A stretch of 64,000 nt of DNA from Kribbella sp. VKM Ac-2569 (GTDB taxonomy: Bacteria; Actinomycetota; Actinomycetes; Propionibacteriales; Kribbellaceae). Within the stretch, counting starts at the first letter, position 1, and each line of letters begins with the position of its first letter. Location of the stretch: NCBI RefSeq assembly GCF_004216905.1, contig NZ_SGXJ01000007.1, forward strand, positions 310,001 to 374,000. Direction: 5' to 3'. The notes below the pieces were generated by a model. That model made no database searches and was not told where the DNA came from. It worked only from the letters and a program-made list of their open reading frames with translations. Made by a program: the position numbers and the translations under genes. Shown here in pieces: positions 8,114-15,888 of this stretch.

Positions 8114-8875
8114 TCACTGCACCTCGTGGTCGGCGCGGTCGTCATCCTCGGCCTCCGCCGTACCGCCCTCCGCGCCGCCGAACGGTGCTAACTGAGCCGC
8201 CTGATAGAACCCCCGGATGTGCGCGGCCACGAGCTCGGCCGCGCGCACCGGCTCACCACCGCGCACCGCAGCGAGGATCGCCCGGTGCTCGGACCGCAGC
8301 CCGACGGCCGTCGCCTCCCAGTCCGGCAGATTTGGTACGGCGGCCAGCACGTACCCATGGATCGCCGACCGCAACGACGTCATCACCGCGGCGATCAGCA
8401 CGTTCCCGGCGAGCCCAGACAACGCGACGTGGAACTCCGCGTCGAGCACATGGAACTCCTCCGGCGACAGCCCGACGTCGTCCATCCGGTCCAATAGTTC
8501 CTCCGCGACCTTCAGTTCGCCCACCCCGAGTTCCCGCGCCGCCGCCTCGCGCGCCGACCAGGACTCCAGCAGCAGTCGGGTCTGCACGACGTCACCCATC
8601 GGCAGGTGATTGGTTGCCAGGTGCAATCGCAGTACGGCGGTCAGCGGCGACACCGGCTCCGCCACGATCACCGCACCCGCCTCGGGACCAGACCCGGTCG
8701 CGGTCCGTACGACGCCCATCGCCTCGAGAACCCGGACCGCCTCCCGCACCGACGGCCGGCTGATCCCGAGCTGCTCGGCCAGCGTCCGCTCACCCGGCAA
8801 CCGCCCGCCGATCCGCAGCCGCCCCGCCGCTAGGTCGGCCTCGACCCGATGCAGGACCAGCTCGTAGTTCTTCAT
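8114..8875 (-). CDS. GntR/FadR-family repressor, probable lactate regulator (LldR-like)
   Basis: A 253-residue regulator. It has an N-terminal winged helix (ERTLAEQLGISRPSVREAVRVLEAMGVV, about residues 25-70) and a helical FCD effector domain with the metal-binding pattern DAEFHVALSG...H...H (EFH about residue 150, SEHRAIL, AAHIRGF). ATG 8875 is supported by a -10 hexamer 7 nt upstream, implying a leaderless message. It is divergent from lldD, and the intergenic region carries two TGGTCnGACCA palindromes, the classic site of FadR-type repressors. The simplest reading is a lactate-responsive repressor of lldD that also controls itself. Confidence 0.9.
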   Translation of the reverse strand: MKNYELVLHRVEADLAAGRLRIGGRLPGERTLAEQLGISRPSVREAVRVLEAMGVVRTATGSGPEAGAVIVAEPVSPLTAVLRLHLATNHLPMGDVVQTRLLLESWSAREAAARELGVGELKVAEELLDRMDDVGLSPEEFHVLDAEFHVALSGLAGNVLIAAVMTSLRSAIHGYVLAAVPNLPDWEATAVGLRSEHRAILAAVRGGEPVRAAELVAAHIRGFYQAAQLAPFGGAEGGTAEAEDDDRADHEVQ

Positions 8876-8882
8876 GCGGACG

Positions 8883-8888
8883 ACCCTA
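8883..8888 (-). promoter_or_regulatory. -10 element of the GntR repressor, leaderless start
   Basis: TAGGGT on the minus strand, 7 nt before the ATG. Transcription would begin at or next to the start codon. The operator at 8893-8907 covers the region just upstream, consistent with autoregulation. Confidence 0.5.
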
Positions 8889-8892
8889 CCCG

Positions 8893-8907
8893 TGTGGTCG
8901 GACCACA
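8893..8907. promoter_or_regulatory. FadR/GntR-type operator 1
   Basis: TGTGGTCGGACCACA, a palindrome apart from its central base, containing TGGTC-G-GACCA. It matches the FadR-subfamily core. Its centre is 22 bp, two helical turns, from that of operator 2, so two dimers would bind the same face. Confidence 0.75.
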
Positions 8908-8914
8908 GGTAGGG

Positions 8915-8929
8915 TGTGGTCCGACCACA
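8915..8929. promoter_or_regulatory. FadR/GntR-type operator 2
   Basis: TGTGGTCCGACCACA, the reverse complement of operator 1. It lies 19 bp before the lldD start and would overlap its transcription start region (TAGGGT at 8910-8915 could be the -10). Confidence 0.75.
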
Positions 8930-8948
8930 GATTGAGCCGGGAGTTGTG

Positions 8949-10160
8949 ATGACCGATCGCCAGATGCCCAAATGGTCCGAGTTGAAGCCGCTGCTGCGGC
9001 CGAAGCCGGTCACGGTGAACGCGACCGAGCGGCGGCTGGAGAAGGCGCTGACGATCGCGGACCTGCGGGCGATCGCGAAGCGCCGGACACCGCGTTCGGT
9101 GTTCGACTACACCGACGGCGCCGCCGAGGCGGAGATCAGCCTGCGCCGCGCCCGCCGGTTGTTCGCCGAGATGGAGCTGCAGCCGTCGATCCTGCGGGAC
9201 GTGTCGGACATCGACCTCGGTACGTCGATCCTCGGCGGCCGCTCCGAGCTGCCGTTCGCGTTCGCGCCGACCGGCTTCACCCGGATGATGAACCACGAGG
9301 GCGAGAGCGCGGTCGTGAAGGTCGCCGAGCAGGTCGGCATCCCGTACGCGTTGTCGACGATGGGCACCACGTCGATCGAGGACGTGGCGGCCGCGGCGCC
9401 GAACGCGCGCAAGTGGTTCCAGCTGTACGTCTGGAAGGACCGCACCTCCGGTGAGGACCTGGTGAAGCGGTCGGCCGCCGCCGGGTACGAGGCCCTGATG
9501 CTGACCGTCGACGTACCGGTCGCCGGCGCTCGTCTCCGCGACGTACGCAACGGCTTCACAATCCCGCCGTCGCTGACCGTGAAGACCGTCCTGGACGCCT
9601 CCCTGCACCCGGCCTGGTGGGCTAACCTGCTCACGACCCGACCGCTGACGTTCGCCTCGCTGTCCACGTGGGACGGTACGGTCGCCGAGCTGCTCGACAA
9701 GCTGTTCGACCCGACGATGACGATCGACGACCTCAACTGGCTGCGCTCGATCTGGGACGGCCCGTTGATCGTCAAGGGCATCCAGACCGTCGAGGACGCG
9801 CGACGGGTGGTCGACGCGGGCGCCGACGCGGTCGTGCTGTCCAACCACGGCGGTCGTCAGCTGGACCGCGCGCCGACGCCGCTGCGCATCCTGCCGGAGG
9901 TCCGCAAGGCGGTCGGAAGCGACGCGGAGATCTACCTCGACACCGGCATCATGTCCGGCGCCGACATCGTCGCGGCGATCGCGCTCGGTGCCGACGCCTG
10001 CCTGGTCGGCCGCGCGTACCTGTACGGCCTGATGGCCGGCGGCCAGCGCGGTGTCGCCCGCGCCGCGGACATCCTCACCACGGAGGTCCGTCGCACGATG
10101 GCCCTACTCGGCGTTTCCAGCGTGGCCGAGCTGAACCCGTCCCACGTCCGCCTGCCCTAA
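8949..10160 (+). CDS. lldD: FMN-dependent L-lactate dehydrogenase / alpha-hydroxyacid oxidase
   Basis: A 403-residue flavoenzyme oxidising L-lactate (or another 2-hydroxyacid) to the 2-keto acid, coupled to the membrane quinone pool in the LldD group. Family marks: VFDYTDGAAE near the N-terminus, FAPTGFTRM and STMGTTSIEDVA in the FMN fold, QLYVWKDR, LIVKGIQ (catalytic Lys), and SNHGGRQLDRAPTPL with the active-site His and substrate-binding Arg. ATG 8949 follows GGGAG at a normal distance; an in-frame upstream start at 8916 would lie inside operator 2 and is unlikely. Its last 57 nt overlap the 3' end of the minus-strand kinase gene. Repression by the divergent GntR regulator is probable. Confidence 0.93.
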   Translation: MTDRQMPKWSELKPLLRPKPVTVNATERRLEKALTIADLRAIAKRRTPRSVFDYTDGAAEAEISLRRARRLFAEMELQPSILRDVSDIDLGTSILGGRSELPFAFAPTGFTRMMNHEGESAVVKVAEQVGIPYALSTMGTTSIEDVAAAAPNARKWFQLYVWKDRTSGEDLVKRSAAAGYEALMLTVDVPVAGARLRDVRNGFTIPPSLTVKTVLDASLHPAWWANLLTTRPLTFASLSTWDGTVAELLDKLFDPTMTIDDLNWLRSIWDGPLIVKGIQTVEDARRVVDAGADAVVLSNHGGRQLDRAPTPLRILPEVRKAVGSDAEIYLDTGIMSGADIVAAIALGADACLVGRAYLYGLMAGGQRGVARAADILTTEVRRTMALLGVSSVAELNPSHVRLP

Positions 10161-11573
10161 CGACGGCAGCGTCAACCAGAACGACGCCCCCGCGCCGAGA
10201 GCAGTGTGCAGTACGAGGTCACCGCCGTGCGCCCGCGCGATGGACCGTGCGATCGCCAGCCCGAGTCCGGTGCCCGCACCCGCCGAGTGCTTGCGCGCCC
10301 GGTCGGCTCGATAGAACCGATCGAAGACTCGACCGGCCTGTTCCTCGGTCATGCCAGGGCCATCGTCCTCGATGAACAGCACCGCGTGGTCGCCCATCGT
10401 GCCGACTCTGATGTGGACCGGCGTACCGGGTGGGGTGTGGGCGATAGCGTTCCCCACCAGATTGGTGACGACCTGTCGGAGTCGATTCTCGTCGCCGTTC
10501 ACAGCGGCCGGACCGGGGGCGCGACCCTGTGGCCCGGTGAGTGTGATCGGCCGGGATGGATCCAGCGCACGGAGGTCGTGCCGCGCATCGTTGGCGATTG
10601 TCCGCAGATCCATTGGTGCGCAGTCGAGCTGTCCTTCTGGCGCCTCGTCCAGCTGTGCGAGCAGGAGCAGGTCCTGGGTCAGCACGGTCAGCCGGGTGGC
10701 TTCGCGGTCGATGCGGCCCATCGCCTCGTCGACATCGGATCCGCCCATCCGGTACAGCTCGGTCGAACCTTTGATGCCGACAAGCGGCGTACGCAGCTCA
10801 TGACTGACGTCGGCGAGGAACGCCCGCATCCGGGTCTCAGCTGCGGCCCGGTCCGCGAACGCCTGCTCCAGTTGGCCGAGCATCGTGTTCAGCGACGCCG
10901 CCAGATGGCCGATCTCGGTCCCGGGCGCGGCTAATCCGGGCACGCGTTGGGTCAGATCGCCGTCCGCGATGGCGGCGGCCGTGTTCTCGATCCGGCGCAG
11001 CGGACGCAGCCCGCGCCCGAGCGCCCACCAGCCGATCGCCGTGAGCAGGACGAGCAGCGCGGCTCCGCTGATCAGGCTGGTCGTTCGGAGCTTGGCGATC
11101 GTGGCATCGGCCTCTGCGAGCGGCGCGGCCGCGATCACTGTCCCACTCCAGCCCACCGCTGGTCGCGCGACCGCCCGCCATCGGCCGTCTTGGTTGGCCG
11201 CCTGCAGTACGCGGGCCGATCCGTCGACGGGCAGCGATCGCAGCTCGTTGTCCGCGGGAAAGGACTCGGCCGCCACGCGGGACGAGCGCAGCGTGCCCAC
11301 GATGGACCCGTCCGGGCCGAGGTACGCCAGGTACGGCGCACCGATCAGATCCAGCGCGGGGTCGAGGAGCTCTGGACGGGCGGGCTGTTCGCGGTTCGGC
11401 CCGCTTGGTGACACCTGCGCGATGATCTCGGTGAACGACCGGAGCTGGCTGTCGAGCCGATCGAGCTGGTATCTCTCCAGCTGACTCGACACGACCGCAC
11501 TGATCAGGGTCAGCCCCGCGAGCAGCAGGCCTGTGGTGAGCAGCAGCAACCTGGCGCGCAGCGACAGCCTCAC
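10104..11573 (-). CDS. Sensor histidine kinase (OmpR-partner, HAMP type)
   Basis: A 489-residue kinase. It has a first transmembrane helix at about 8-30, an extracellular sensor to about 165, a second helix around 168-188, a HAMP linker, the H-box FLADVSHELRTPLVGIKG, N-box NLVGNAIAHTPPG, DDGPGMTEEQAGRVFDRFYRA and GTGLGLAIARSI. GTG 11573 overlaps the regulator stop as GTGA. The last 18 residues (after FWLTLPSLG) are an unusual tail that is encoded opposite the lldD 3' end, so the overlap may have arisen by stop-codon loss. It belongs with the OmpR-type regulator and probably with the ABC exporter genes 22 bp upstream. Confidence 0.94.
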   Translation of the reverse strand: MRLSLRARLLLLTTGLLLAGLTLISAVVSSQLERYQLDRLDSQLRSFTEIIAQVSPSGPNREQPARPELLDPALDLIGAPYLAYLGPDGSIVGTLRSSRVAAESFPADNELRSLPVDGSARVLQAANQDGRWRAVARPAVGWSGTVIAAAPLAEADATIAKLRTTSLISGAALLVLLTAIGWWALGRGLRPLRRIENTAAAIADGDLTQRVPGLAAPGTEIGHLAASLNTMLGQLEQAFADRAAAETRMRAFLADVSHELRTPLVGIKGSTELYRMGGSDVDEAMGRIDREATRLTVLTQDLLLLAQLDEAPEGQLDCAPMDLRTIANDARHDLRALDPSRPITLTGPQGRAPGPAAVNGDENRLRQVVTNLVGNAIAHTPPGTPVHIRVGTMGDHAVLFIEDDGPGMTEEQAGRVFDRFYRADRARKHSAGAGTGLGLAIARSIARAHGGDLVLHTALGAGASFWLTLPSLGQADVGRVQLGHAGNAE

Positions 11574-12238
11574 GATTTGGGTGCCCGCATCACGTAGCCC
11601 ATGCCGTGCACGGTGTGGATGAGTTTCGGGTCCTGGTCGTCGACCTTACGGCGCAGGTACGAGATGTAGGTGTCCACGATGCTGGTGTCTCCGTTGAAGT
11701 CGTACCGCCAGACGCGTTCGAGGATCTGCGCCTTGGACACCACCCGTCCGGCGTTCTCCATCAGGTAGTGCAACAGCCGGAACTCGGTGGGGGAGATGCG
11801 CAGCGGACTGCCGGCCCGCGTCACTTGGTGGCCCTCGGCATCGAGTGCGAGCGGACCGACCGTCAGTACGTCGTCGCTCGGCCGGCCGGTCGTACGGCGC
11901 AGGACCGCGCGGATCCGGGCGATCAGTTCCTCCAGATCGAACGGTTTCGTCACGTAGTCGTCCGCACCGAGCGACAGTCCCTGGATCTTGTCGGCCTGCC
12001 CGTCGCGAGCGGTCAGGAAGAGGACCGGCGTCGGGCGCAGGCGCCGTACGACCTCGAATCCGTCCATGTCCGGCAGCATCACGTCGAGCAGGACAAGGTC
12101 CGGCTGCTCCTCGGCCGCGGCGGCGACGCCTTCGGCAGCGGTCGCCGCTGAGGTCACGTCGAAGCCGGCGAACCGGAGTGTCGCGGACAGCAGTTCGCGC
12201 ACCGTCGCCTCGTCGTCCACCACGAGCAGCCGAGTCAT
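11570..12238 (-). CDS. OmpR/PhoB-family response regulator
   Basis: A 222-residue regulator with receiver (LVVDDEATVRELL, phospho-acceptor in LVLLDVMLPDMDG, Lys in YVTKPFDLEEL) and a winged-helix DNA-binding domain (ISPTEFRLLHYLMENAGRVVS...DTYISYLRRKVDD...GMGYVMR). ATG 12238 is chosen because a TATTCT -10 lies 7 nt upstream, giving a leaderless start, and because MTRLLVVDDE is the normal opening; the longer frame to 12331 adds unrelated residues. It is translationally coupled to the downstream kinase. Confidence 0.95.
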   Translation of the reverse strand: MTRLLVVDDEATVRELLSATLRFAGFDVTSAATAAEGVAAAAEEQPDLVLLDVMLPDMDGFEVVRRLRPTPVLFLTARDGQADKIQGLSLGADDYVTKPFDLEELIARIRAVLRRTTGRPSDDVLTVGPLALDAEGHQVTRAGSPLRISPTEFRLLHYLMENAGRVVSKAQILERVWRYDFNGDTSIVDTYISYLRRKVDDQDPKLIHTVHGMGYVMRAPKS

Positions 12239-12245
12239 GATCGCC

Positions 12246-12251
12246 AGAATA
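12246..12251 (-). promoter_or_regulatory. -10 element of the OmpR regulator, leaderless start
   Basis: TATTCT on the minus strand, 7 nt before ATG 12238, in the 22-bp gap after the ABC permease. It gives the two-component pair its own promoter in addition to read-through. Confidence 0.5.
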
Positions 12252-12260
12252 CGGATTCGG

Positions 12261-13025
12261 TCAGACGTCTCGTCGCCGGAAGACGACGAACGCGGCTGTG
12301 AGTACGGCGGCGACGCCCAGCCACAGCCCACCGAGATTCAGCCAGGGATGCGGGAAGGTCTCGTCCGGCACCGTACCGAAGATCGCGGCCGCTCCGAGCG
12401 TCGGCCAGAAGTTGAAGATCCCCAGCATCCAGTCCGGGAAGAGCCCCGATAGCGCCGGAACGAGGAACACGATCCCTACCAGCGTCGCGAGCGCGCCGGC
12501 CGTTGCGCGCAGGATCGCACCCAGACTCACAGCCAGCAAGGCGATCGCGGACAGGTACAGCCCGCCGCCGACGACCGCCTTCAAGACCCCAGTGTCGCCG
12601 AGGTGTGCGTACGGCACGTCCTGCCCGGACAGCAGCGCCTGACCGATGAAGAACGCCATGAACATCAGCGCCTGTCCCGCCACGGCCGCGACTACCGTGG
12701 CCACGATCGCCTTCGCCGCCAGCAGCCGGTTCCGGCGTGGGGTGGCAGCGAGTGTCGTCTGCATCAGTCCGGTCGCGAACTCCGACGTCACCACCAGGAT
12801 GCCGAGCACGCCGACGATCAACTGGGCCACGATGAACGTCTTCAGGCTCTGACTGGTCGGGTCCCAAGCAGCGCGGTCCGCGTCGGTCCCGCCCCAGTAC
12901 GCCGTGCTCGCGCCGCTCATCGACAGACCGGTGATGCCCAGCCCGAGCACGAACAGACAGGCCACGGTGTACCAGGTGGACCGCAGACTGCGCAGCTTGA
13001 TCCACTCCGCGTTCAATGTGTTCAT
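12261..13025 (-). CDS. ABC-2 type exporter permease
   Basis: A 254-residue integral membrane protein beginning MNTLNAEWIKLRSLRSTWY, a frequent ABC-2 opening. About six hydrophobic helices follow (18-38, 65-88, 105-130, 150-180, 185-205, 230-250). It overlaps the ATPase stop by ATGA. The VTSEFATGLMQTTLAATPRR loop resembles daunorubicin/bacitracin-type exporter permeases. With the ATPase it forms an exporter, probably controlled by the following OmpR/kinase pair. Substrate unknown. Confidence 0.88.
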   Translation of the reverse strand: MNTLNAEWIKLRSLRSTWYTVACLFVLGLGITGLSMSGASTAYWGGTDADRAAWDPTSQSLKTFIVAQLIVGVLGILVVTSEFATGLMQTTLAATPRRNRLLAAKAIVATVVAAVAGQALMFMAFFIGQALLSGQDVPYAHLGDTGVLKAVVGGGLYLSAIALLAVSLGAILRATAGALATLVGIVFLVPALSGLFPDWMLGIFNFWPTLGAAAIFGTVPDETFPHPWLNLGGLWLGVAAVLTAAFVVFRRRDV

Positions 13026-13930
13026 GAGGCTGCTCCCTGATACTCGACGCTCTCCCTGGTCAGCTCCATGAACGCGTCCTCCAGCGACGCCCGCTGCGGT
13101 GTCAGCTCGCTCAGCGCGATCCCGTGGTACGCCGCCAGCTTGCCGATCTCCTCACCCGACAGACCGGACACGATCAGCGCCCCCTCGAGCCCGTCCCGGA
13201 CCGTGCCGCCGGCCGCGGTCAACTGATGCGCGAACGGCGTACCTGCGCGGACGAGGACGGTCCCGTCGCTGTTCGCGTGCATCAGGTCGGCCATGCCCAT
13301 GTCGGCGATCAGCCGGCCGCGACCGATCACGACCAGGTGGTCCGCCGTCTGCGCCATCTCGCTCATCAGGTGGCTCGACACCAGCACCGCGCGACCCTCC
13401 GCCGCCAGCGAGCGCATGAAGTCGCGGATCCACCGGATCCCTTCCGGATCGAGCCCGTTCACAGGTTCGTCGAAGATCAGCACGCTCGGATCGCCGAGCA
13501 GCGTCGCGGCGATCCCGAGCCGCTGCCGCATCCCGAGCGAGAACCCTCCGGCCCGCTTGCGGGCCACCCCTTCGAGTCCTGTCCGGACGAGTACCTCGTC
13601 GACCCGGCGCCGGGGGAGACCGTTGCTCACGGCAAGCGCCAGCAGATGGTCGTACGCCGTCCGCGCGCCGTGCACCGCACTCGCGTCGAGCAGCGCGCCG
13701 ACCTCGGTCAGCGGCACCGGCAGGTCCTGGTACCGCCGGCCGCCGACGGTCACGGTGCCGCGGGTCGGCGCGGCCAGCCCGATGATCATCTTCATGGTCG
13801 TGGACTTGCCCGCACCGTTCGGCCCGAGGAACCCGGTCACCTGACCCGGCTCGACGGAGAACGACAGGTCGTCCACGACGACGTCGGAGCCGTACCGCTT
13901 GGTCAGCCCCCGCACTTCGATCGTTGTCAT
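13022..13930 (-). CDS. ABC transporter ATP-binding protein
   Basis: A 302-residue exporter ATPase with Walker A GPNGAGKSTTMKM near residue 40, signature FSLGMRQRLG, Walker B SVLIFDEPVNGLDP and H-loop LVSSHLM. ATG 13930 (MTTIEVRGLTKRYG) begins at the conserved first strand; longer in-frame starts to 14026 add unrelated sequence. A weak -10-like CAGGCT sits 7 nt upstream. It partners with the permease overlapping its end and lies 107 bp downstream of a NarL-type kinase gene on the same strand. Confidence 0.9.
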   Translation of the reverse strand: MTTIEVRGLTKRYGSDVVVDDLSFSVEPGQVTGFLGPNGAGKSTTMKMIIGLAAPTRGTVTVGGRRYQDLPVPLTEVGALLDASAVHGARTAYDHLLALAVSNGLPRRRVDEVLVRTGLEGVARKRAGGFSLGMRQRLGIAATLLGDPSVLIFDEPVNGLDPEGIRWIRDFMRSLAAEGRAVLVSSHLMSEMAQTADHLVVIGRGRLIADMGMADLMHANSDGTVLVRAGTPFAHQLTAAGGTVRDGLEGALIVSGLSGEEIGKLAAYHGIALSELTPQRASLEDAFMELTRESVEYQGAAS

Positions 13931-14037
13931 GCCTCGCAGCCTGACGAACCGATCTGAGTGCTTACCGGGAGTTTCTGGGAGAACTCTGTGAATCCGCACC
14001 GGTCGCGGCCCGGCGATGGGCCGCATTCACAGGAAAC

Positions 14038-15171
14038 CTACAGCGGCAGGGTCGCGGTGATCCGCAGACCGCCAGCCGGTGTGCGGTTCGCGGTCAGCGT
14101 GCCGCCGAGCGCGGTCGCACGCTCGCGCATCCCGGAGATACCGTTGCCTTCCTGCGGCGCCGCGGCCAGGCAGTCGCCGTTGTCGTCGATCTGCAGTACC
14201 AGCGTCTGCTCGCCGTACTGGATCCGGACCGTCGCCGACGTCGCGCGGGCATGCCGTACAACGTTCGTCAGCGACTCCTGGATGATGCGGAACGCGGCCC
14301 GGTCGAGCCCGCTCGGCAGCGGCCGCGGCTCGCCGTGAACGATCTTGTGCACCTCGAGCCCGGCCCTTTCGGTACGGCTGATCAGGTGGTCCAGGTGATC
14401 GAGGCCGGCAACCGGTGTACGGGGCGCTGACTCGTCGGACTGACGCAGTACGCCGACGATCGAGCGCAGTTCGACCAGGGCCTCCTTGCTCGCGTCCTTG
14501 ATCGCGGAGAGCGCCGGGGCGGCCTGCTCGGGCTGCCGGTCGACCAGATGCAGCGCGGTGGACGCCTGCACGTTGATAAGGGAGATGTGGTGCGCCACGA
14601 CATCGTGGAGTTCCTGCGCGATCCGCAGGCGTTCCTCGCCGGCCCGGCGCAGTTCTTCCTCTTCCCGCGTGCGCGCCGCCGCCATGACGCGGTCGCGATG
14701 GGCGCGGAACAGTTCGGCGAGGAACCCGAGCACGCAGAAGCACGTGCCGACGAGCAGGACCTGGTACACGCCCTGCTCGTTGATACCGAGGATCATCCGG
14801 CCGCCGACATGCCCGACGTACAACGTGATCAGTCCGACCCAGCCCGCCAGCCGATGACCGAGCCGGATCGTGGTGAACACGGCGATCACGAACGCGAACA
14901 CGACCGGGCCCCACGGGTACTCGCGGAGCATGTAGATCAGCGTCGAGATGACAGTTGCCCACAGCACCGGGATCGGCTTGGTGCGCAGCCAGTACAGGGA
15001 GAGCGCGCCGACCAGCAGCAGGACCACCATGAACCAGTCGGGCTCGTGGCGGTCGGTCTGACCACGTGACGCGCCGAACGACCCCACCACCGAGAACACG
15101 GCCAGCGCCACCGGCAGCAGGACGCGGCGCACGCGGGCCCCGAAGGTCGGGACGTGGACAGGTTCGATCAC
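14038..15171 (-). CDS. Orphan sensor histidine kinase (HisKA_3 type)
   Basis: A 377-residue kinase. About five hydrophobic segments occupy residues 15-145, followed by a charged helix, AQELHDVVAHHISLINVQ (phospho-acceptor His), AAFRIIQESLTNVVRHA and NGISGMRERATALGG. It belongs to the class that partners NarL/LuxR-type regulators, yet no such regulator is adjacent; the nearest genes are an ABC exporter and an OmpR-type pair. GTG 15171 is preferred because TACGGT lies 6 nt upstream. Its partner could be one of the two tandem NarL regulators at 5.5-6.9 kb or an unlinked gene. Confidence 0.92.
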   Translation of the reverse strand: MIEPVHVPTFGARVRRVLLPVALAVFSVVGSFGASRGQTDRHEPDWFMVVLLLVGALSLYWLRTKPIPVLWATVISTLIYMLREYPWGPVVFAFVIAVFTTIRLGHRLAGWVGLITLYVGHVGGRMILGINEQGVYQVLLVGTCFCVLGFLAELFRAHRDRVMAAARTREEEELRRAGEERLRIAQELHDVVAHHISLINVQASTALHLVDRQPEQAAPALSAIKDASKEALVELRSIVGVLRQSDESAPRTPVAGLDHLDHLISRTERAGLEVHKIVHGEPRPLPSGLDRAAFRIIQESLTNVVRHARATSATVRIQYGEQTLVLQIDDNGDCLAAAPQEGNGISGMRERATALGGTLTANRTPAGGLRITATLPL

Positions 15172-15177
15172 ACTACG

Positions 15178-15183
15178 AAACCG
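15178..15183 (-). promoter_or_regulatory. -10 element of the orphan kinase, leaderless GTG start
   Basis: TACGGT on the minus strand, 6 nt before GTG 15171. It supports this start and a leaderless message. Confidence 0.5.
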
Positions 15184-15249
15184 TAGAGGTCGGCCGGGGC
15201 GATGTCATCGTCGCCACGGAGTACGTCGGCCTGCGCCCGCTGCGGTAGT

Positions 15250-15888
15250 TCAGTACTTGACCTTGTAGATCTTCTCCTCGTACGCCTGTCCGTAGTACTC
15301 CTCGAGCGTCGCGAGCTCCTCGTCGGTGCGCTCCAGCGTCTGCGAGATCCGCGCCCGGGTCGGCACCGCGTCGGGCTCCCAGGTCTCGGGCTTCCACAGC
15401 TTCGAGCGCAGGAACGCCTTCGAGCAGTGATGGAAGATCTCCTCGATCTCGACCAGCAGGGCGAGCTGCGGACGGTTGCCCTTCACGGTCATCTCGTCGA
15501 AGAACGGCGCCTCGCTGACGATCCGGGCGCGGCCGTTGATCCGCAGCGTGTCGCCGCGGCCGGGCAGGAAGTAGATCAGCCCGACGTGCGGGTTGGAGAG
15601 GATGTTGGTGAACCCGTCGACCCGCCGGTTGCCGGCGCGTTCCGGGATCGCGATGGTGCCGGCGTCGAGGATTTTGGTGAATCCGGCCGGGTCGCCCTTG
15701 GGGGAGACGTCGCAGGTGCCGTCTTCGGCGGAGGTGGCGATGAGGCAGAACGGGGACGCTGCGAGCCACTCGCGATCGAGGTCGTGCAGCTCCTTGCGGG
15801 CCTTGCCGGCAGCCGCTGCCAGCGGTTGCGGGACGATCTCCCGCAGCTCGTCCTGCGTAGTGATTTCGACCAGTCCGGGAATCTCCAT
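15250..15888 (-). CDS. PPOX-class FMN-dependent enzyme (DR_2398-like)
   Basis: A 212-residue flavin split-barrel protein of the pyridoxamine-5'-phosphate-oxidase-like group. Its DVSPKGDPAGF, GNRRVDGFTNILSNPHVGLIYFLPG and DTLRINGRARI blocks resemble the DR_2398 subfamily; its substrate is unknown (flavin- or F420-dependent reductions are common). ATG 15888 (MEIPGLVEI) is chosen because it overlaps the MFS exporter stop as TGATG, giving coupled translation; the longer frame to 16032 lies within the MFS gene. The coupling with an exporter suggests reductive modification and efflux of one compound, which is inference only. Confidence 0.85.
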   Translation of the reverse strand: MEIPGLVEITTQDELREIVPQPLAAAAGKARKELHDLDREWLAASPFCLIATSAEDGTCDVSPKGDPAGFTKILDAGTIAIPERAGNRRVDGFTNILSNPHVGLIYFLPGRGDTLRINGRARIVSEAPFFDEMTVKGNRPQLALLVEIEEIFHHCSKAFLRSKLWKPETWEPDAVPTRARISQTLERTDEELATLEEYYGQAYEEKIYKVKY

